A DNA stretch of 64,000 bases from Corbicula japonica (GCA_038501625.1 JAZAYU010000010.1:9941380-10005379); one strand, 5' to 3'; positions 48,179 to 60,244 are shown, counted from the first letter of the stretch. The notes: a model not told the origin generated them from the sequence alone. Numbers and translations are program-made.

Positions 48179-49191
48179 CGAGGGTTGTATGATAAATTCG
48201 TGGACTTTTGTTATAGAAAGTACAAACAAACTCATATCAAGATAATTTTTATATCGTCATTATCGTCAATTCATTGCAAACAAAGTAAAGAAAACCGCTA
48301 GTCAATACATAAAATAGTTTACAAATAACAAGGGTAAATACAAAGGCTATCAACGTGCACCGGAGCACGCCGTTAACAAAAGACGCTCACAACGTCTAAA
48401 AAATCGCATTAATAGCGAACGTTCATTTCTCAATGTAATCACCTCCAAGATGAATGCACTTTTCATGTCTATGTATCCATATTTAATTCGTCTGCAATTA
48501 CTCTGTGCACGGTATTTATAGACATATCGACATTTTCCGAAATTTCACGCACAGTAAGGCGACGGTCGTTATCAAGCAACGCCGTAACTTTCTCTTTAAT
48601 TGATGTTGAAATCTTCTTAGGTTTTCCGCTTCGGACATCATCTTCTAAACTTTCTCTACCCTTTCGATATCGATCGTGCCATTTAAATACCAGAGATCTA
48701 CAGCAAGGTGTATGTTTCGCTTCCCGAAGTTTTTCAAGCGTCTGTGTCGGAGTAAAACCTAAATTCACGCAAAATTTAATATTTGCACGGACTTCGTGGT
48801 CAGTTTTTGACGTCATGCTTTTTAGACACCTTAGCTACAGTTTTTGCAATTGCTTTGTATGTTTATAACATAGAGCGCTGAAAATTAACGGAAATGACGT
48901 TCAGACGTCACATAATCATGTGACAGATTCCCGTGAAAATTGACATTCGTATACATACTTTGATTGTCGTATGTTTTCTGTACAAAACGTATAAAAACGG
49001 AGTGCTCCAGCAACCGTTACCATGGATCCGTTATAGCTATTTAATCATAGATTATGATGCAAATATAAGTCTTAATATATGATTTTAGGATAGCAGGCAC
49101 ATTAAATTATAACGTGTGCAAAATACATGTATCTACGGCACATATTAAAGTTTTAGCAAACAAAGTCCGCGAATTTATCAAACAACCCTCG
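48179..49191 (-). mobile_element. Truncated mariner element with intact ends
   Basis: Inverted ends cgagggttgtatgataaatt (left) and aatttatcaaacaaccctcg (right); TA duplicated at 48177-48178 and 49192-49193. Length 1013 bp, shorter than a usual autonomous mariner of about 1.3 kb. It carries the N-terminal part of a transposase only. Confidence 0.9.
48469..48816 (-). pseudogene. Mariner transposase, N-terminal DNA-binding part only
   Basis: 115 residues from Met to a stop. The paired helix-turn-helix domains of mariner transposases are seen, for example SLVFKWHDRYRKGRESLEDD, then RSGKPKK and RRLTVREISENVDMSINTVH. The family usually has about 345 residues with a DDD catalytic core; none of the core is present and only about 290 bases remain to the element end, so the 3' part has been deleted. 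It could at most bind element ends. Confidence 0.9.
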
Positions 49192-50474
49192 TATTTCAAG
49201 CTTTTGGTGAGACTTTTTGACATTTACTGTTAGATCAGACACTTTTGCGTTGAACCAAACAGCTGTCAGGCTGGAACCCGCCGTATTGTAGGAAAAACAG
49301 CCTCTCAAACGGGGGTGGGGTCTGGAGCCATTCCTGACCATTATTCAATTATATACTTAGAAATAATCTTTTTTTAGAATACGATTTTGACGGTGTATTT
49401 TCGCATATTTTGACAGAATGGAATAATATTAGTGACTTGACACAATTTTTACAAAAAAAGGGTGTATTAGTAAGGAATGGCAGGGGTGGGGCGGCTGGTC
49501 AAGCGCCAGTGGGTCTGACAGTTAATTTTAAATTCATATGGTATTGTAATAATTTGTTAAAACATAATACTGATCTGTGAGAGACTGCCATTTTTGAACT
49601 GAACTTTTGTTTTTGAGGGTTTATTAAGTTTTCTACTTGTTACTTTTTATGCTTTGAGTGTTGTTTATTTATACATGGCCTAAGGCTTAAAAGTGAGTTA
49701 TTGTAAATAAATTTGGCCAGATTTTCACCCAACTTTATCAGAATTTTTGATTTGATGATTTCACCTTGTATCAGGCATACAGAATAAGGTCAAATTTAAG
49801 AACACCTTTTTTGTTGCCTGCGAAAGCAGGTAGACACATAGGGATCCTGTTGTCTGGTGACGGCGTCATTGTCCAGTAGTCCCCCAGCTTTAACAAGAAT
49901 TTTAATGTTGCCTATAACTTTGAAAGTACTTGTCTATTCACTTCATACTTGGAATATATCACCAGCATGAACAACGCCAACTGTCACAACAAAAATGATA
50001 ACTTCAGTTTCAGTATTTTCTGAGTTATGCCCCTTTCAAATACAACTTTAACATGAAAATTAATGTTGCCTATAACTTTGAAAGTACTTGTCCTTTTCAC
50101 TTCATACTTGGAATAAATCATCAGCATGAACGACTGCATCTTTTGACAACAAGAATACTTTTTGAGTTCTGCTCCTTTCAAATACAACTTTAACATGAAA
50201 CTTAATGTTGCCTATTTCTTTCAAAGTACTTGTCCTTTTCACTTCATACTTGGAATATATCATCTTTGTGAACAATGACATCGGTTTCAACAAGAATTAA
50301 AACTCCTGTTTTACTTTTCTTCAAGTTATGGCCCTTTCAAATGCAACTTTAACATGAATCTTAATGTTGACTTTAACTTTGAAAGTACTTGTTCTATTCA
50401 TTTAATACTTTGAATACATCATCTGCATGCACAAAGCTATTGGTGAAGAATGATAACTCAGGTTTCACAATTTT

Positions 50475-51584
50475 TATGCCCCCACAAAGTGGGAGGCATA
50501 TAGAGTTGCACTACGTCCGTACGTCCCCAAATCTTGTGGCATCAACTCCTCCTAAACTACAAGGCAGATTTCTTGCAAACTTGCACAGATGATGAAGCAG
50601 GATGTGTAGATAATCGTGAAGAAAGGATTTCTTCCTGCGACCATTTTTACCAGAGTTATGGCCCTTTGTTATATTCATTAATTAAATCTTGTGGCGTCAG
50701 CTCCTCCAAAACTATAAGGCAGATTTCTTGCGAACTTGCACAGATGATGAAGCAGGATGTGTAGATGATCGTAAAGAAAGGATTTTTTCCTGCGACCATT
50801 TTTACCAGAGTTATGGCCCTTTGTTAATTTCAGTAATTAAATCTTGTGGCATCAACTCCTCCAAAACTATAAGGCAGATTTCTTGCAAACTTGCACAGAT
50901 GATGAAGCAGGATGAGTATGATGATCGTAAAGAAAGGATTTTTTCCTGCGACCATTTTTACCAGAGTTATGGCCCTTTGTTAATTTCAGCAATTAAATCT
51001 TGTGGCATCAACTCCTCCTAAACTACAGGGCAGATTCCTTGCAAACATGCACAGATGATGAAGCAGGATGTGTAGATGATCGTGAAGAAAGGATTTTTTC
51101 CTGCGACTATTTTTACCAGAGTTATGGCCCTTTGTTTTTTTCAGTAATAATATCTTGTGGCATCAACTCCTCATTTACTTTTGGACAGATTTCTTTCTAA
51201 CTTGCACACATGATCAAGATGGCTGGGTAGATGATCATAAAAAAAAGATTTTTTTCTGCTGCCATTTTTACCACAGTTATGGCCCTTTGTTTATTTCACT
51301 TACAAAATTTTGTGGCATCAACTTCACATTTTCTATTTGGCTGATTTCTTTCAAACTTGCACAGATGATTAGACATGATGTGAAGATTGTTGTAAAGGAC
51401 ATTGTCTTGCAACAATTTTCACCACAGTTATGGCCTTTTGTTTATGTTAGTTATTGAATTTTGTGGCACTTACTCCTCATTAATAATCATGATCACCACA
51501 TGTTGTTAATACCTGGTACAAAATTTTGTAACAAATGTTATTGCAGCAGTGGGGGCATCAGTGTCCTGTGGACACAGCCTAGTT
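50475..51584. mobile_element. HINE-like element, family H, multi-unit copy
   Basis: atgcccccac left; six units of about 155 bp (cttgtggcatcaactcctcc at 50534, 50690, 50844, 51000...); gtgggggcat right (51549-51558), hairpin gtgtcctgtggacac, end cctagtt. Open frames here are repeat artefacts. Confidence 0.85.
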
Positions 51585-51736
51585 TTAGTTATGTCCCTTT
51601 CAAATGCTATTTAGGTGACACATGTGTTCTGTGGTGTAGTATTGCAACCGACTTGAATTAAATCTTTTTATCTTCTATGATTAAACAGAGGCCAGCATTT
51701 CAACTTTTTGCAAGGAAGCGACACATGTGTTCCGTG

Positions 51737-52475
51737 TAGGGATGGGAACGAGTAATCGAGTACTCGGGTACTCGATTAACGTCCGAGTACCCGAGTAGTT
51801 CATGAAGTATTCGAGTAACCGATTAAAAAGGTAAACAGAAAAATCAACCAATTTTTATAAAAGTTGTCTTTATGGAATCTGACTGACAGTTAATTGTCAA
51901 CACCTCGCACCTGGTTTCGAATAAACAAGATGACACTTAGGGGCACAAATATCCAATAATTGGCGCCTAATTGATGTTATTGTTTGATGTTGTAACACAG
52001 ACAATTTGCAATCATGAAAATTAGTTCCTGAATATTTTAACCACAACGCTTCCCTCATCGGCTTTTTATTTGATTTTGTTTATTCAATAATTATATTCAA
52101 ATGCGATTGTTGATTGTAAGTTTGCAAAACTGAAATAAAATCTGATCGGAGAACATACACTTTTTTCACGATGTGTCCATTTTACGGTGATGTTCTAGTT
52201 TGTGGCACGGGCTAATTAATAATTGTTAAGTTAAATTTTTTCAACGTTGATAATCGAAATACATTAAATATCATTAAGGTATTTTTGTTTTCTGTAAATG
52301 TGTATCTTCTTGAATAATCGATAAAGCAGGCAGTCTGGCATTATCATATCCGGTACGATCGTTAAAACTTATGGAAGCTGATATTTCCTCTTACGTTAGA
52401 GAAAGGTTTCGAGTACTCGATGGGAACAAGGTCCAAGTACCCGAGTACCGATTTTGCTACTCGTTCCCATCCCTA
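51737..52475. mobile_element. hAT-type MITE with perfect 8-bp duplication
   Basis: Ends TAGGGATGGGAACGAGTA / TACTCGTTCCCATCCCTA; flanking 8-base duplication GTTCCGTG at 51729-51736 and 52476-52483. 739 bp with many cgagtactcg subterminal motifs; no transposase. Sits in the terminal hairpin of family J. Confidence 0.93.
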
Positions 52476-52502
52476 GTTCCGTGGAACACCAAAATCCTAG
52501 TT

Positions 52503-54169
52503 ATGCTCCCCCCGAAATTCGGGGGAGCATATAGTTGTCGCTTTGTCCGTCCGTCCGTCCCGTTCGTCCGTCCGTTCGTCCGTCCGTCCGTCCGTCCGTC
52601 ATAATATTGTCCGGACAATTACACAAAAACTATGAGAGGTATCAAGACTAAACTTCATAGGTAGTTAGATCTCGTTGAGGAGCAGTGCAGTGCACAAGAA
52701 CTATAACTCTTGCTTTATTCATTTTTGAGTTATTGCCCTTTGAAATTTCTCATACTTACTTTTTGTCCGGGGCATATCTCCCAAAGTCTAAGAGTTATGA
52801 AGTTGAAACTTCATAAGTAGATAGATCTCAATGAGGAGCAGTGCAGTGCACAAGAACCATAACTCTTGCTTTATTCATTTTTGAGTTATTGCCCTTTGAA
52901 ATTTCTCATACTTACTTTTTGTCCGGGGCATATCTCACAAAGTATAAGAGTTATGAAGTTGAAACTTCATAAGTAGATAGATCTCAATGAGGAGCAGTGC
53001 AGTGCACAAGAACCATAACTCTTGCTTTATTCATTTTTGAGTTATTGCCCTTTGAAATTTCTCATACTTACTTTTTGTCCGGGGCATATTTCACAAAGTA
53101 TAAGAGTTATGAAGTTGAAACTTCATAAGTAGATAGATCTCAATGAGGAGCAGTGCAGTGCATAAGAACCATAACTCTTGCTTTATTCATTTTTGAGTTA
53201 TTGCCCTTTCAAATTTCTCATACTTACTTTTTGTCTGGGGCATATCTCACAAAGTATAAGAGTTATGAAGTTGAACCTTCATAACTAGATAGATCTCAGG
53301 GAGGAGCAGTGCAGTGCACAAGAACCATAACTCTTGCTTTATTCATTTTTGAGTTATTGCCCTTTGAAATTTTTCATACTTCCTTTTTGTCCGGGGCATA
53401 TCTCACAAAGTATAAGAGTTATGAAGTTGAAACTTCATAAGTAGATAGATCTCAATGATGAGCAGTGCAGTGCATAAGAACCATAACTCTTGCTTTTATT
53501 GATTTTTGATTTATTGCCCTTTGAAATTTCTCTTACTTATTTTTTGTCCAGGGCATATCACACAAAGTATAAGAGTTATGAACTTGAAACTTCATAAGTA
53601 GAATGAATTCGTTGAGGAGCAGTGCAGCACACAAGAACCATAACTCTTGCTTTATTCATTATAGAGTTAATGCCCTTTGAAATTTACCATACTTACTTTT
53701 TGTCCGGGGCATATCTCACAAAGTATAAGAGTTAGGAAGTTGAAACTTCATAAGTAGATAGATCTCAATGAGGAGCAGTGCAGTGCACAAGAACCATAAA
53801 TCTTGCTTTATTGATTTTTTATTTATTTCCCTTTGAAATTTCTCTTACTTAGTTTTATCTGGTGCATATCTCACAAAGTATAAAAGTTTCTGAACTTGAA
53901 ACTTCATAAGTAGAATGATCTCAATGCGGAGCAGTGCAATGCACAAGAACCATAACTCTTGCTTTATTCATTTTTGAGTTAGTGCCCTTTGAAATTTCTC
54001 TTTTTTTTTTGTCTTATTTTTGTACAATATTGTAAAATGCTTTCTGTTTGAATCGTAAAGGAAACTTTCAAATACAATATCTTTCTTACAAATTCTTCCT
54101 GTTCTAACAAAAAAGTATTTGTGACAAAGCGGCGTTGGGGAGCATAACCCGTCTCTGACGGCTCTTGTT
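52503..54169. mobile_element. HINE-like element, family F, complete
   Basis: Left atgctccccccgaaattcgg; inverted ggggagcata at 54137-54146, hairpin ccgtctctgacgg (54149-54161), end ctcttgtt. A long GTCCGTCC tract near the left end, then units of 156 bp (gtccggggcatatctcacaa at 52766, 52921, 53077, 53233...). It abuts the right end of family J. Confidence 0.87.
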
Positions 54170-54773
54170 TGATACTGTAGTGTCATTAATTTTTTTGTGC
54201 ATGAATTTCTGCTTACAAACTGCAAATAAGATTTTCATGCAAGCAACAATGCCCACAGTTGTTATCACTAATTAAATATTCATTTTGTGTTTTGCTGGGT
54301 TTTTAGTATTACCTAAAGTGAAATATGGAAAAATTAAACCTTTGCAAAAAATAATGATAACAAACAAGAGGTCTCAGATGCCGTCTCATTGTCAAAACTT
54401 ACTGAGGTTTATTTTGACTATATTTTGTATACCTGGTAGAGTTTAGGTCAATTCAAAAGTAATTGTTGTAGAAACAAAAAAGGCCACAGTTTTCACTTGA
54501 TTATTATGAAACTTGATACTAAAATTGTTAATTTTGATGTAAGTCCAAGCATATTGATAATCTAATTTGAGTTCAAAATATGTTTGGTAAAAAAACTCTA
54601 TTTTTTCATCCCATTATCACCAAAGTTACTCAGAATGCTTTTATTGATAATATCTAGGTCAAGATAATATCTTGGTAATTTTTTACATAGTAGTGGTCAC
54701 ATTTTTCATCTTATTATAAAACTAGAATTTCTGAGTCTTTTAAAGTTCAAAAAGATTTTAAGTCTAGGTACAG

Positions 54774-54920
54774 GGCCCAAGATCATGAAACTGAGATTAG
54801 AGACCAGTCACAAATATCAAGCATCTTATTTGCTGAAATGGGAACCCATCACCATTTAAGGCAATCAGATGCTTGAGATTTGAGACTGGTCTCTAGTTTT
54901 AGTTCATTGATCTTGGGCCC
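54774..54920. repeat. Long-palindrome repeat (family B), diverged
   Basis: gggcccaagatcatgaaact ... agttcattgatcttgggccc. A half copy lies at 55338-55375. From 54170 to 54773 only a vague HINE-like remnant is visible. Confidence 0.82.
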
Positions 54921-55056
54921 AGTTTAAGGATACAATGATGACCTTTCTGCAGCTCACAATTTATAATGCCATCTATGTTATCAATGTTTAAATCAACAAC
55001 ATAATATTGTTTTTGCATACTGATGACTAATAATAGAATTATGTACCTTTCTTATG

Positions 55057-55264
55057 TAACCCTTTCCTCCATATATATGCATGTGCGACCAGATCTGTGC
55101 CATCTGATCGGGATCTGCACTGGTCGCATTTTGATCAGAAATAACCTAATGAATAAAAAAGCGAACAGTTAAGATCCTGATGAGATGGCGCAGATGTGCC
55201 TTCGGATCTGGATGTAAACTCTTTGCCCATGCAATAAAGGTGCGTCTATGAATGAAAGGGTTAA
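55057..55264. repeat. Family A copy
   Basis: taaccctttcctccatatat ... gaatgaaagggttaa; first hairpin partly deleted. Confidence 0.82.
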
Positions 55265-55516
55265 ACACTGAATTACTGTAGTGGATGTCTGCACTTTCCT
55301 ATCAATTGAACAGAACCAGTGCATTTATTGTTCAGGGTCCAAGATCATAAAACTAAGATTGGAGACCAGTCTCACTGTTTGCATTAGGATTTAATTAGTT
55401 ATATCTGACCAAGAAAGGGTACAATTGTAGATCCAGACCAGACAGTACCTATTTGATGGCTGACCTGAACCTAAACTGGTCACCCAAGTTACAAAAGGGA
55501 TATCCCAGAGTAAAGA

Positions 55517-55757
55517 TTAACCCTTTCCTCCGTATAAACGCCTTGTGGCGTGTGCAATCAGTGTAAATCCAGATCTGCTGGCACATATGTGCCATCTGAT
55601 CAGGATCTGCAATGTTCACTGTCTGATTTATTAGGTTAATTCTGACCAAATTGTGATCAGTGCAGATTATGATCAGATGGCACTAATGTGCGGGCTGATC
55701 TGGATCTACACTGGTTGCACATGCTATAAAATGTGTATATGTGGAGTAAAGGGTTAA
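55517..55757. repeat. Family A, full copy
   Basis: ttaaccctttcctccgtata ... tggagtaaagggttaac; preceded by a partial copy (55385-55517) and followed by another fragment to about 55830. A further copy lies at 56143-56385. Confidence 0.85.
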
Positions 55758-56699
55758 CTGAAAGCCAACATTGTAGACTCTGGTCAGATGGGCTTGCTGA
55801 TCTAGATCTATACTGGTCAGAAGTTTGGCACGTCCGGTGCTTAATGGTTATCAAAAACATCAAACCAGTATTCAGCAAGTATCATTATTCTTCAAAACAA
55901 AATATGGGAACTGAAGAAGAATTTGTGGAAGCACAACAACAACAACATCATAAAAACAGTTAGATACTAAAAAATCTTTGCATTTTGAATGACAAAGTTT
56001 TTCATAGGCCTGCAGTAATACATAAAGTGCTAACCCCAGCATGCAGTCTGAAAGGGGGCAACATTCTCAGCTATTTCAATGTACTTTTTTTAAAACATAC
56101 CATTTAACAATAATGGTTCAATTTGATAGAGAGAAAAGTTCATTTAACCCTTAACTCCATAGTCCATATGTACCCATTTTATTACATCTGTGACCAGTGT
56201 AGATGTAGGCACCTCCTTGCCTTCTGATCTTGTTCAACACTGGTCACCTTTCTTTTGGTCACAAATAACCAAATGAATCTAAAAGCAAATAGTGAAGATC
56301 CTGATCAGACAGCATAAATGTGCCAGCTAATCAGGATCTACATTGTTCATCCGTGGAACAGCCTTATTCCATCAGTAAAGGGTTTACTAATTCATTAAGC
56401 AGGGTGATTACTTTGCAAAAAACATATATTGATTGATATGTTTTAGTATTTATTTCATTTTTATGGTTTTGTTATTAATTAAATTGACTTGTTAGAAAAA
56501 TATATGACATCTGTGCAATATTATGATGGATTAATACATGTGCAATATAATGTTATACATTTATTTGTGTCAAAGACAACAGAATTAAATTGTTATATGA
56601 TATTTGTTGTTATATTTGTATGCAATTGGTGTTCATTTCATTTGATTATAATATCATAGCAAACTATGAAACAAAACAGTAAATCTCATTTGGGTTTTT

Positions 56700-57070
56700 T
56701 TTTTAGTTTTAGTCAGTAAATCTTAGTAGGTTTAAAATGCTTCACTTTTAGTCAGTAAATATCATAGAGTTTTAAATGCTTCACTTTTAGTCAGTAAATT
56801 TCATAAAGTTTAAAATGCTTCAGTTTTAGATAGTAAATCTCATAGGGTTTTAAATGCTTCAGTTTTAGTTAATAAATCTCATAGGGTTTAAAATTTTTCA
56901 GTTTTAGTCAATAAGTAACGTACAGTTTAAATGCTTCAGTTTAAGTCAGTAAATTTCATAGGGTTTTAAATGCTTCAGTCTTAGATAGTAAATCTCATAG
57001 GGTTTTAAATGCTTCAGTTTTAGATAGTAAATCTCATAGGGTTTAAAATGCCTCTGTTTTAGTTAGAAAA
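56700..57070. repeat. 39-bp tandem repeat, about 9 copies
   Basis: Unit ttttagtcagtaaatctcat agggttttaaatgcttcag, moderately diverged. Confidence 0.9.
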
Positions 57071-57089
57071 TCTCGTAGGGTAATAAATA

Positions 57090-58880
57090 AGTTACAGGAG
57101 CGGCAACTCTTGACAGACATTGGCGGCAACTTCTTAAAAAGGCAAACATGCGGCAAAATTTCATGAAAATAGGAGCAAATTTGAATAAGACAGGTTTGTA
57201 TATAAGGTCTGCAGAGAACATTTGAATAAAGCCGAGCCAGAACGTTTTTTTTCATGGATGAATTTCGAATCCCCTTTGTCTGAAAGAAAAGGAGCTGATA
57301 ATTTTGTGGGCGTTTTTTTTATCTTAAATGCAGCTATTATTGTACTTCATACAAAATTGAAAAAACAATGGATGTGTTTTATCCTATCCCTAAACAACCA
57401 AAATACAATCTGACCACGTTGACCATCGTCATTGTAAATCTTCCATGTTGCGTTTGGAAAAAAACAATAGGCTATTAACTGCAGTCGCTCCCAGGTTTAA
57501 AATTGCGAAAATGACGATTACGCTATATTTTCACGTAAAAGCCACCGGCAATTGAAAGAAACCACAATTTGTTATCGCAAAGAAAAAAACATCTTCAATG
57601 AAAGCACCTCAAATAATTCCAGACGTCATCTTCATTTTACTTGTCGTTTATTGAAAGATGAGGTTCAATGGTCGCTGATTTGATAAATTATTGCCGTTTG
57701 CAGAACTCGAAATCAAAATCTGAGCCGGAATTCAAGTCAGTGTAGTTCGACTAAGGCAGCGGCGCCATTCAAGTAGCAATTAAGTCCCTTTTTCAACGAC
57801 GAAATCTCTTGTCGTTAACGAGACTGCAAGGAACGACAACTCTGTATGGAGATTGGGACTTAATAGGTAACAACAAGAAATTTGAAAGAAATGCAGAGAA
57901 TAGTAAACCGTTTAAAGCGAGTTAAGGAGCGACAACTCTGGATAGAGATTGATTATTTCCCTTTACTTAACCTTTCAGCTCTACTACTGCAAGAACTACA
58001 TGGACAGTGGTCATTACGTACAGCAAACATTTGAAGGAAACGGTTTACTCTTCTCTGCACTGCAATCTCTGTATCCTTTCTGTCTCTTAGCGAGTTAAAA
58101 GAGCGACAGCTCTGTATAGAAATTGGCGGCAAATTCTTCGAAAATGTTCAAATGCGGAAACATTTCATGAAAATAGGAGCAATTTGAAAAGGGCAGGTTT
58201 GTAATTATGTCGGCCTAGAACCTTGTATAAAGCCCTGCCAGAACATTGTTTTTCATTGCTGAATTTCGAGTCCCCTTTGTCTCGGAAAGAAAATGAGTTG
58301 GTTATTTTATGGTTTTTGATCGTAAATGCAGCTATTTTCGCACTTCATACAAATTTGAATAAAAAATAGATAAGCTTTATCCGATCCCTAAACAAACTCA
58401 AATTCAATTTGGCCATCTTCATGGTAAATCTTCCGTGTCGATCTCAGACATGACCAATAGATAGCCATACAAGAACCGTTTAATCAGTCGGAGTTCAAGT
58501 CAGTTTAGTTTAACTATGGCAAAGGCGCCACCCGAGTTGCGGTTGAGTCCCTTATTGAACCCTTTTCAGACTTGCTGGTATGAAGTCTCTTGTCGATACA
58601 TGCACTTATTCAGGCAAACAATTATTTTGTCCCCTTGCTAAGCCGTTCGAAGGCGCTGCTACTAGAAGGTTCGCGTAAACAGCAACCAGCATACGTTTAC
58701 TCACCGGACAATTCAATCAGAGTTGTCGTTCCTTGCTATACGTATCAAGCCAAATCTGCAAAAAATTGTGAGACTTTTTTCTGAAGACTTACATGCTGCA
58801 ATTTCATGAAAACCGGATCAAAATTTAAAAAATGTCAGGTTCGTGGTTAGGTCGGCCTTGAACCTGTGAATAAAGCAAAC
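57090..58880. repeat. Diverged large direct duplication, two long and one short copy
   Basis: aatttcatgaaaataggagc near 57155 recurs near 58160, and a weaker version near 58800. gaatttcgaatcccctttgt at 57260 recurs at 58260, and a segment around 57730 recurs at 58497. Offsets differ (about 1000 and 760), so one copy has a deletion. No protein recognised; may be an old retroelement or a satellite-like unit. Confidence 0.6.
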
Positions 58881-59680
58881 TGTGGTTGTACATCTCTTCG
58901 TATCCATTTATGGCTGTGCCGTTTCTAGCGCCGGCACAAGAAGTAGGGGCCTATACCCAACATTAAGTGCAAGTGTTGTCCAAGACACTCGTTCTTTTCT
59001 GTGGCCACTGAACATATCGCCTGGCCACCACCGACTTATCTTTTGGTTAGCTGCAGCCGGAGTTTTCTAGCTCGTGCCTATTCATTCTGTGATCGTTGTT
59101 AGGGCTGTTACAAGCTGAAACTTTTACCCAGGGAAACAGAGTTAAACGACTAAGTTACCGATCACTGTCTGTTCGAACCCCTATCCGATGACACCGACGT
59201 ATCTTAAACAATTTGTGCCATGGAAGGAACAGTTCCTATGGTCTATCAGTAATATAGACTACTATTCCTGGGCCTATGCACAGTTATAATTGTGCCGGAA
59301 TCTAGATAGGGCTACAGCCAATTATTCAGTTCCGGCACATTTTATTAAACTGAGTTTAAAGAATCGAAAAATTGATGAGAAATCATTGTTCTAGCAGCAT
59401 TACTCAAATTTAGAGTAATGCTGCTAAAACACACCATGATTTCTCAACATTTGTTTCGGGTTTTAAATTAAGATTATGAAGATGTGCTGGAACTGATTGA
59501 ATGCCAGAACTGATTGGCTGTATTGCGCGGCTGTATTCAGTTTATGCCTAACCAAGTAGATGCACACTGAAGCAGTTGCCTCCGTTAAATATTGCAAATG
59601 AAACGTGCATAAATATGTACGAACATCTTTGTCGCAAAATTTATTATTAACGTTCAATAAGACTATAGGGACTTCTTTCA
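58881..59680. other. No gene recognised; one 75-bp hairpin
   Basis: An inverted repeat lies at 59375-59450 (tagcagcattactc / gagtaatgctgcta with longer imperfect arms). Otherwise unique-looking sequence. Confidence 0.5.
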
Positions 59681-60138
59681 ACGGCGCCCTCTATCGGATA
59701 CTATACGTGGGAAAGTAAAGTTACTACGACGCAGAATTCATTGTTTGTTGATGCAACACTGGGCGGACTTACTTATGTTAAACGGTTTTTGATTGGCTAA
59801 ACCTGTTGCGCGCGAGACGGAACACACAAACATAAACTTTGCAATACACTACCAAAATATCCTTATATTTAGCTTAATCTCGATTACTTTGTCTATAGGA
59901 TACATCGTCTGTATGTATCGAAGGAAAATAATCGTATAACAATTTCATATTCGCCACAGTATTCAGGAATATTTGTCTTATCGGATAAAATATCGACTGC
60001 CACTCAGTAAAGCTGACTCATCAGTTTTAAACTGCGTCAATAACAAAGTGGTAACTCCGTGGCGCAAAGCAAGCAAAAGGCGGTCGAGTACACGACAAAC
60101 TACGTAATAAGCAGTTTTTCACACATTCAACTGGTGGT

Positions 60139-60232
60139 TATAAGAGAGTTTCAGAGGCTGAGAAGACAGTATCTTATTGGAATTTAAGTGATAAAGTTAT
60201 AGAAACTGTTGAATAGAAAAAAGGAGTACAAA
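60139..60232 (+). promoter_or_regulatory. Candidate core promoter and 5' leader
   Basis: TATAAG at 60139-60144 lies about 90 bases before the ATG at 60233. The preceding 400 bases are free of the repeats that fill the rest of the window and are richer in CpG. The TSS (about 60170) is inferred from TATA spacing only. Confidence 0.35.
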
Positions 60233-60244
60233 ATGAGCAAAAAG
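60233..60244 (+). CDS. Candidate first coding exon (MSKK) of a gene leaving the window
   Basis: ATG AGC AAA AAG followed by a near-consensus donor gtgagt. The ATG is the first in the presumed leader: from 60170 to 60232 there is none. No matching downstream exon was recognised up to 64000, so the product is unknown and the first intron would exceed 3.7 kb. Confidence 0.4.

Larger units (their letters stand above)
47572..49519. mobile_element. Large foldback element split by a mariner
   Basis: Left arm from about 47572 and right arm to about 49519 are inverted copies of roughly 470 bases each, once the mariner (48179-49191) is removed, leaving about 933 bp. Paired landmarks: tactggcgcttgaccagc / ctggtcaagcgccagtg, ctccagaccccacccctg / gggtggggtctggag, ctcaccaaaagct / agcttttggtgag, aagcgttctgattggt / accaatcagaacgct. 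Loop about 48018-48062. No protein recognised. Confidence 0.85.
49814..52502. mobile_element. HINE-like element, family J, carrying two nested insertions
   Basis: Left ttgcctgcgaaagcaggtag with hairpin; about 140-bp units (aactttaacatgaaacttaa tgttgcc). Removing the hAT MITE restores the terminal hairpin gtgttccgtggaacac and end cctagtt. Also contains family H (50475-51584). Confidence 0.75.

Noticed and set aside
50389..51661. Five overlapping frames reading ...ADFLQTCTDDEAGCVDD...
   Set aside because: They follow the 155-bp units of HINE family H and are out of step with each other; no start, splice or domain support.
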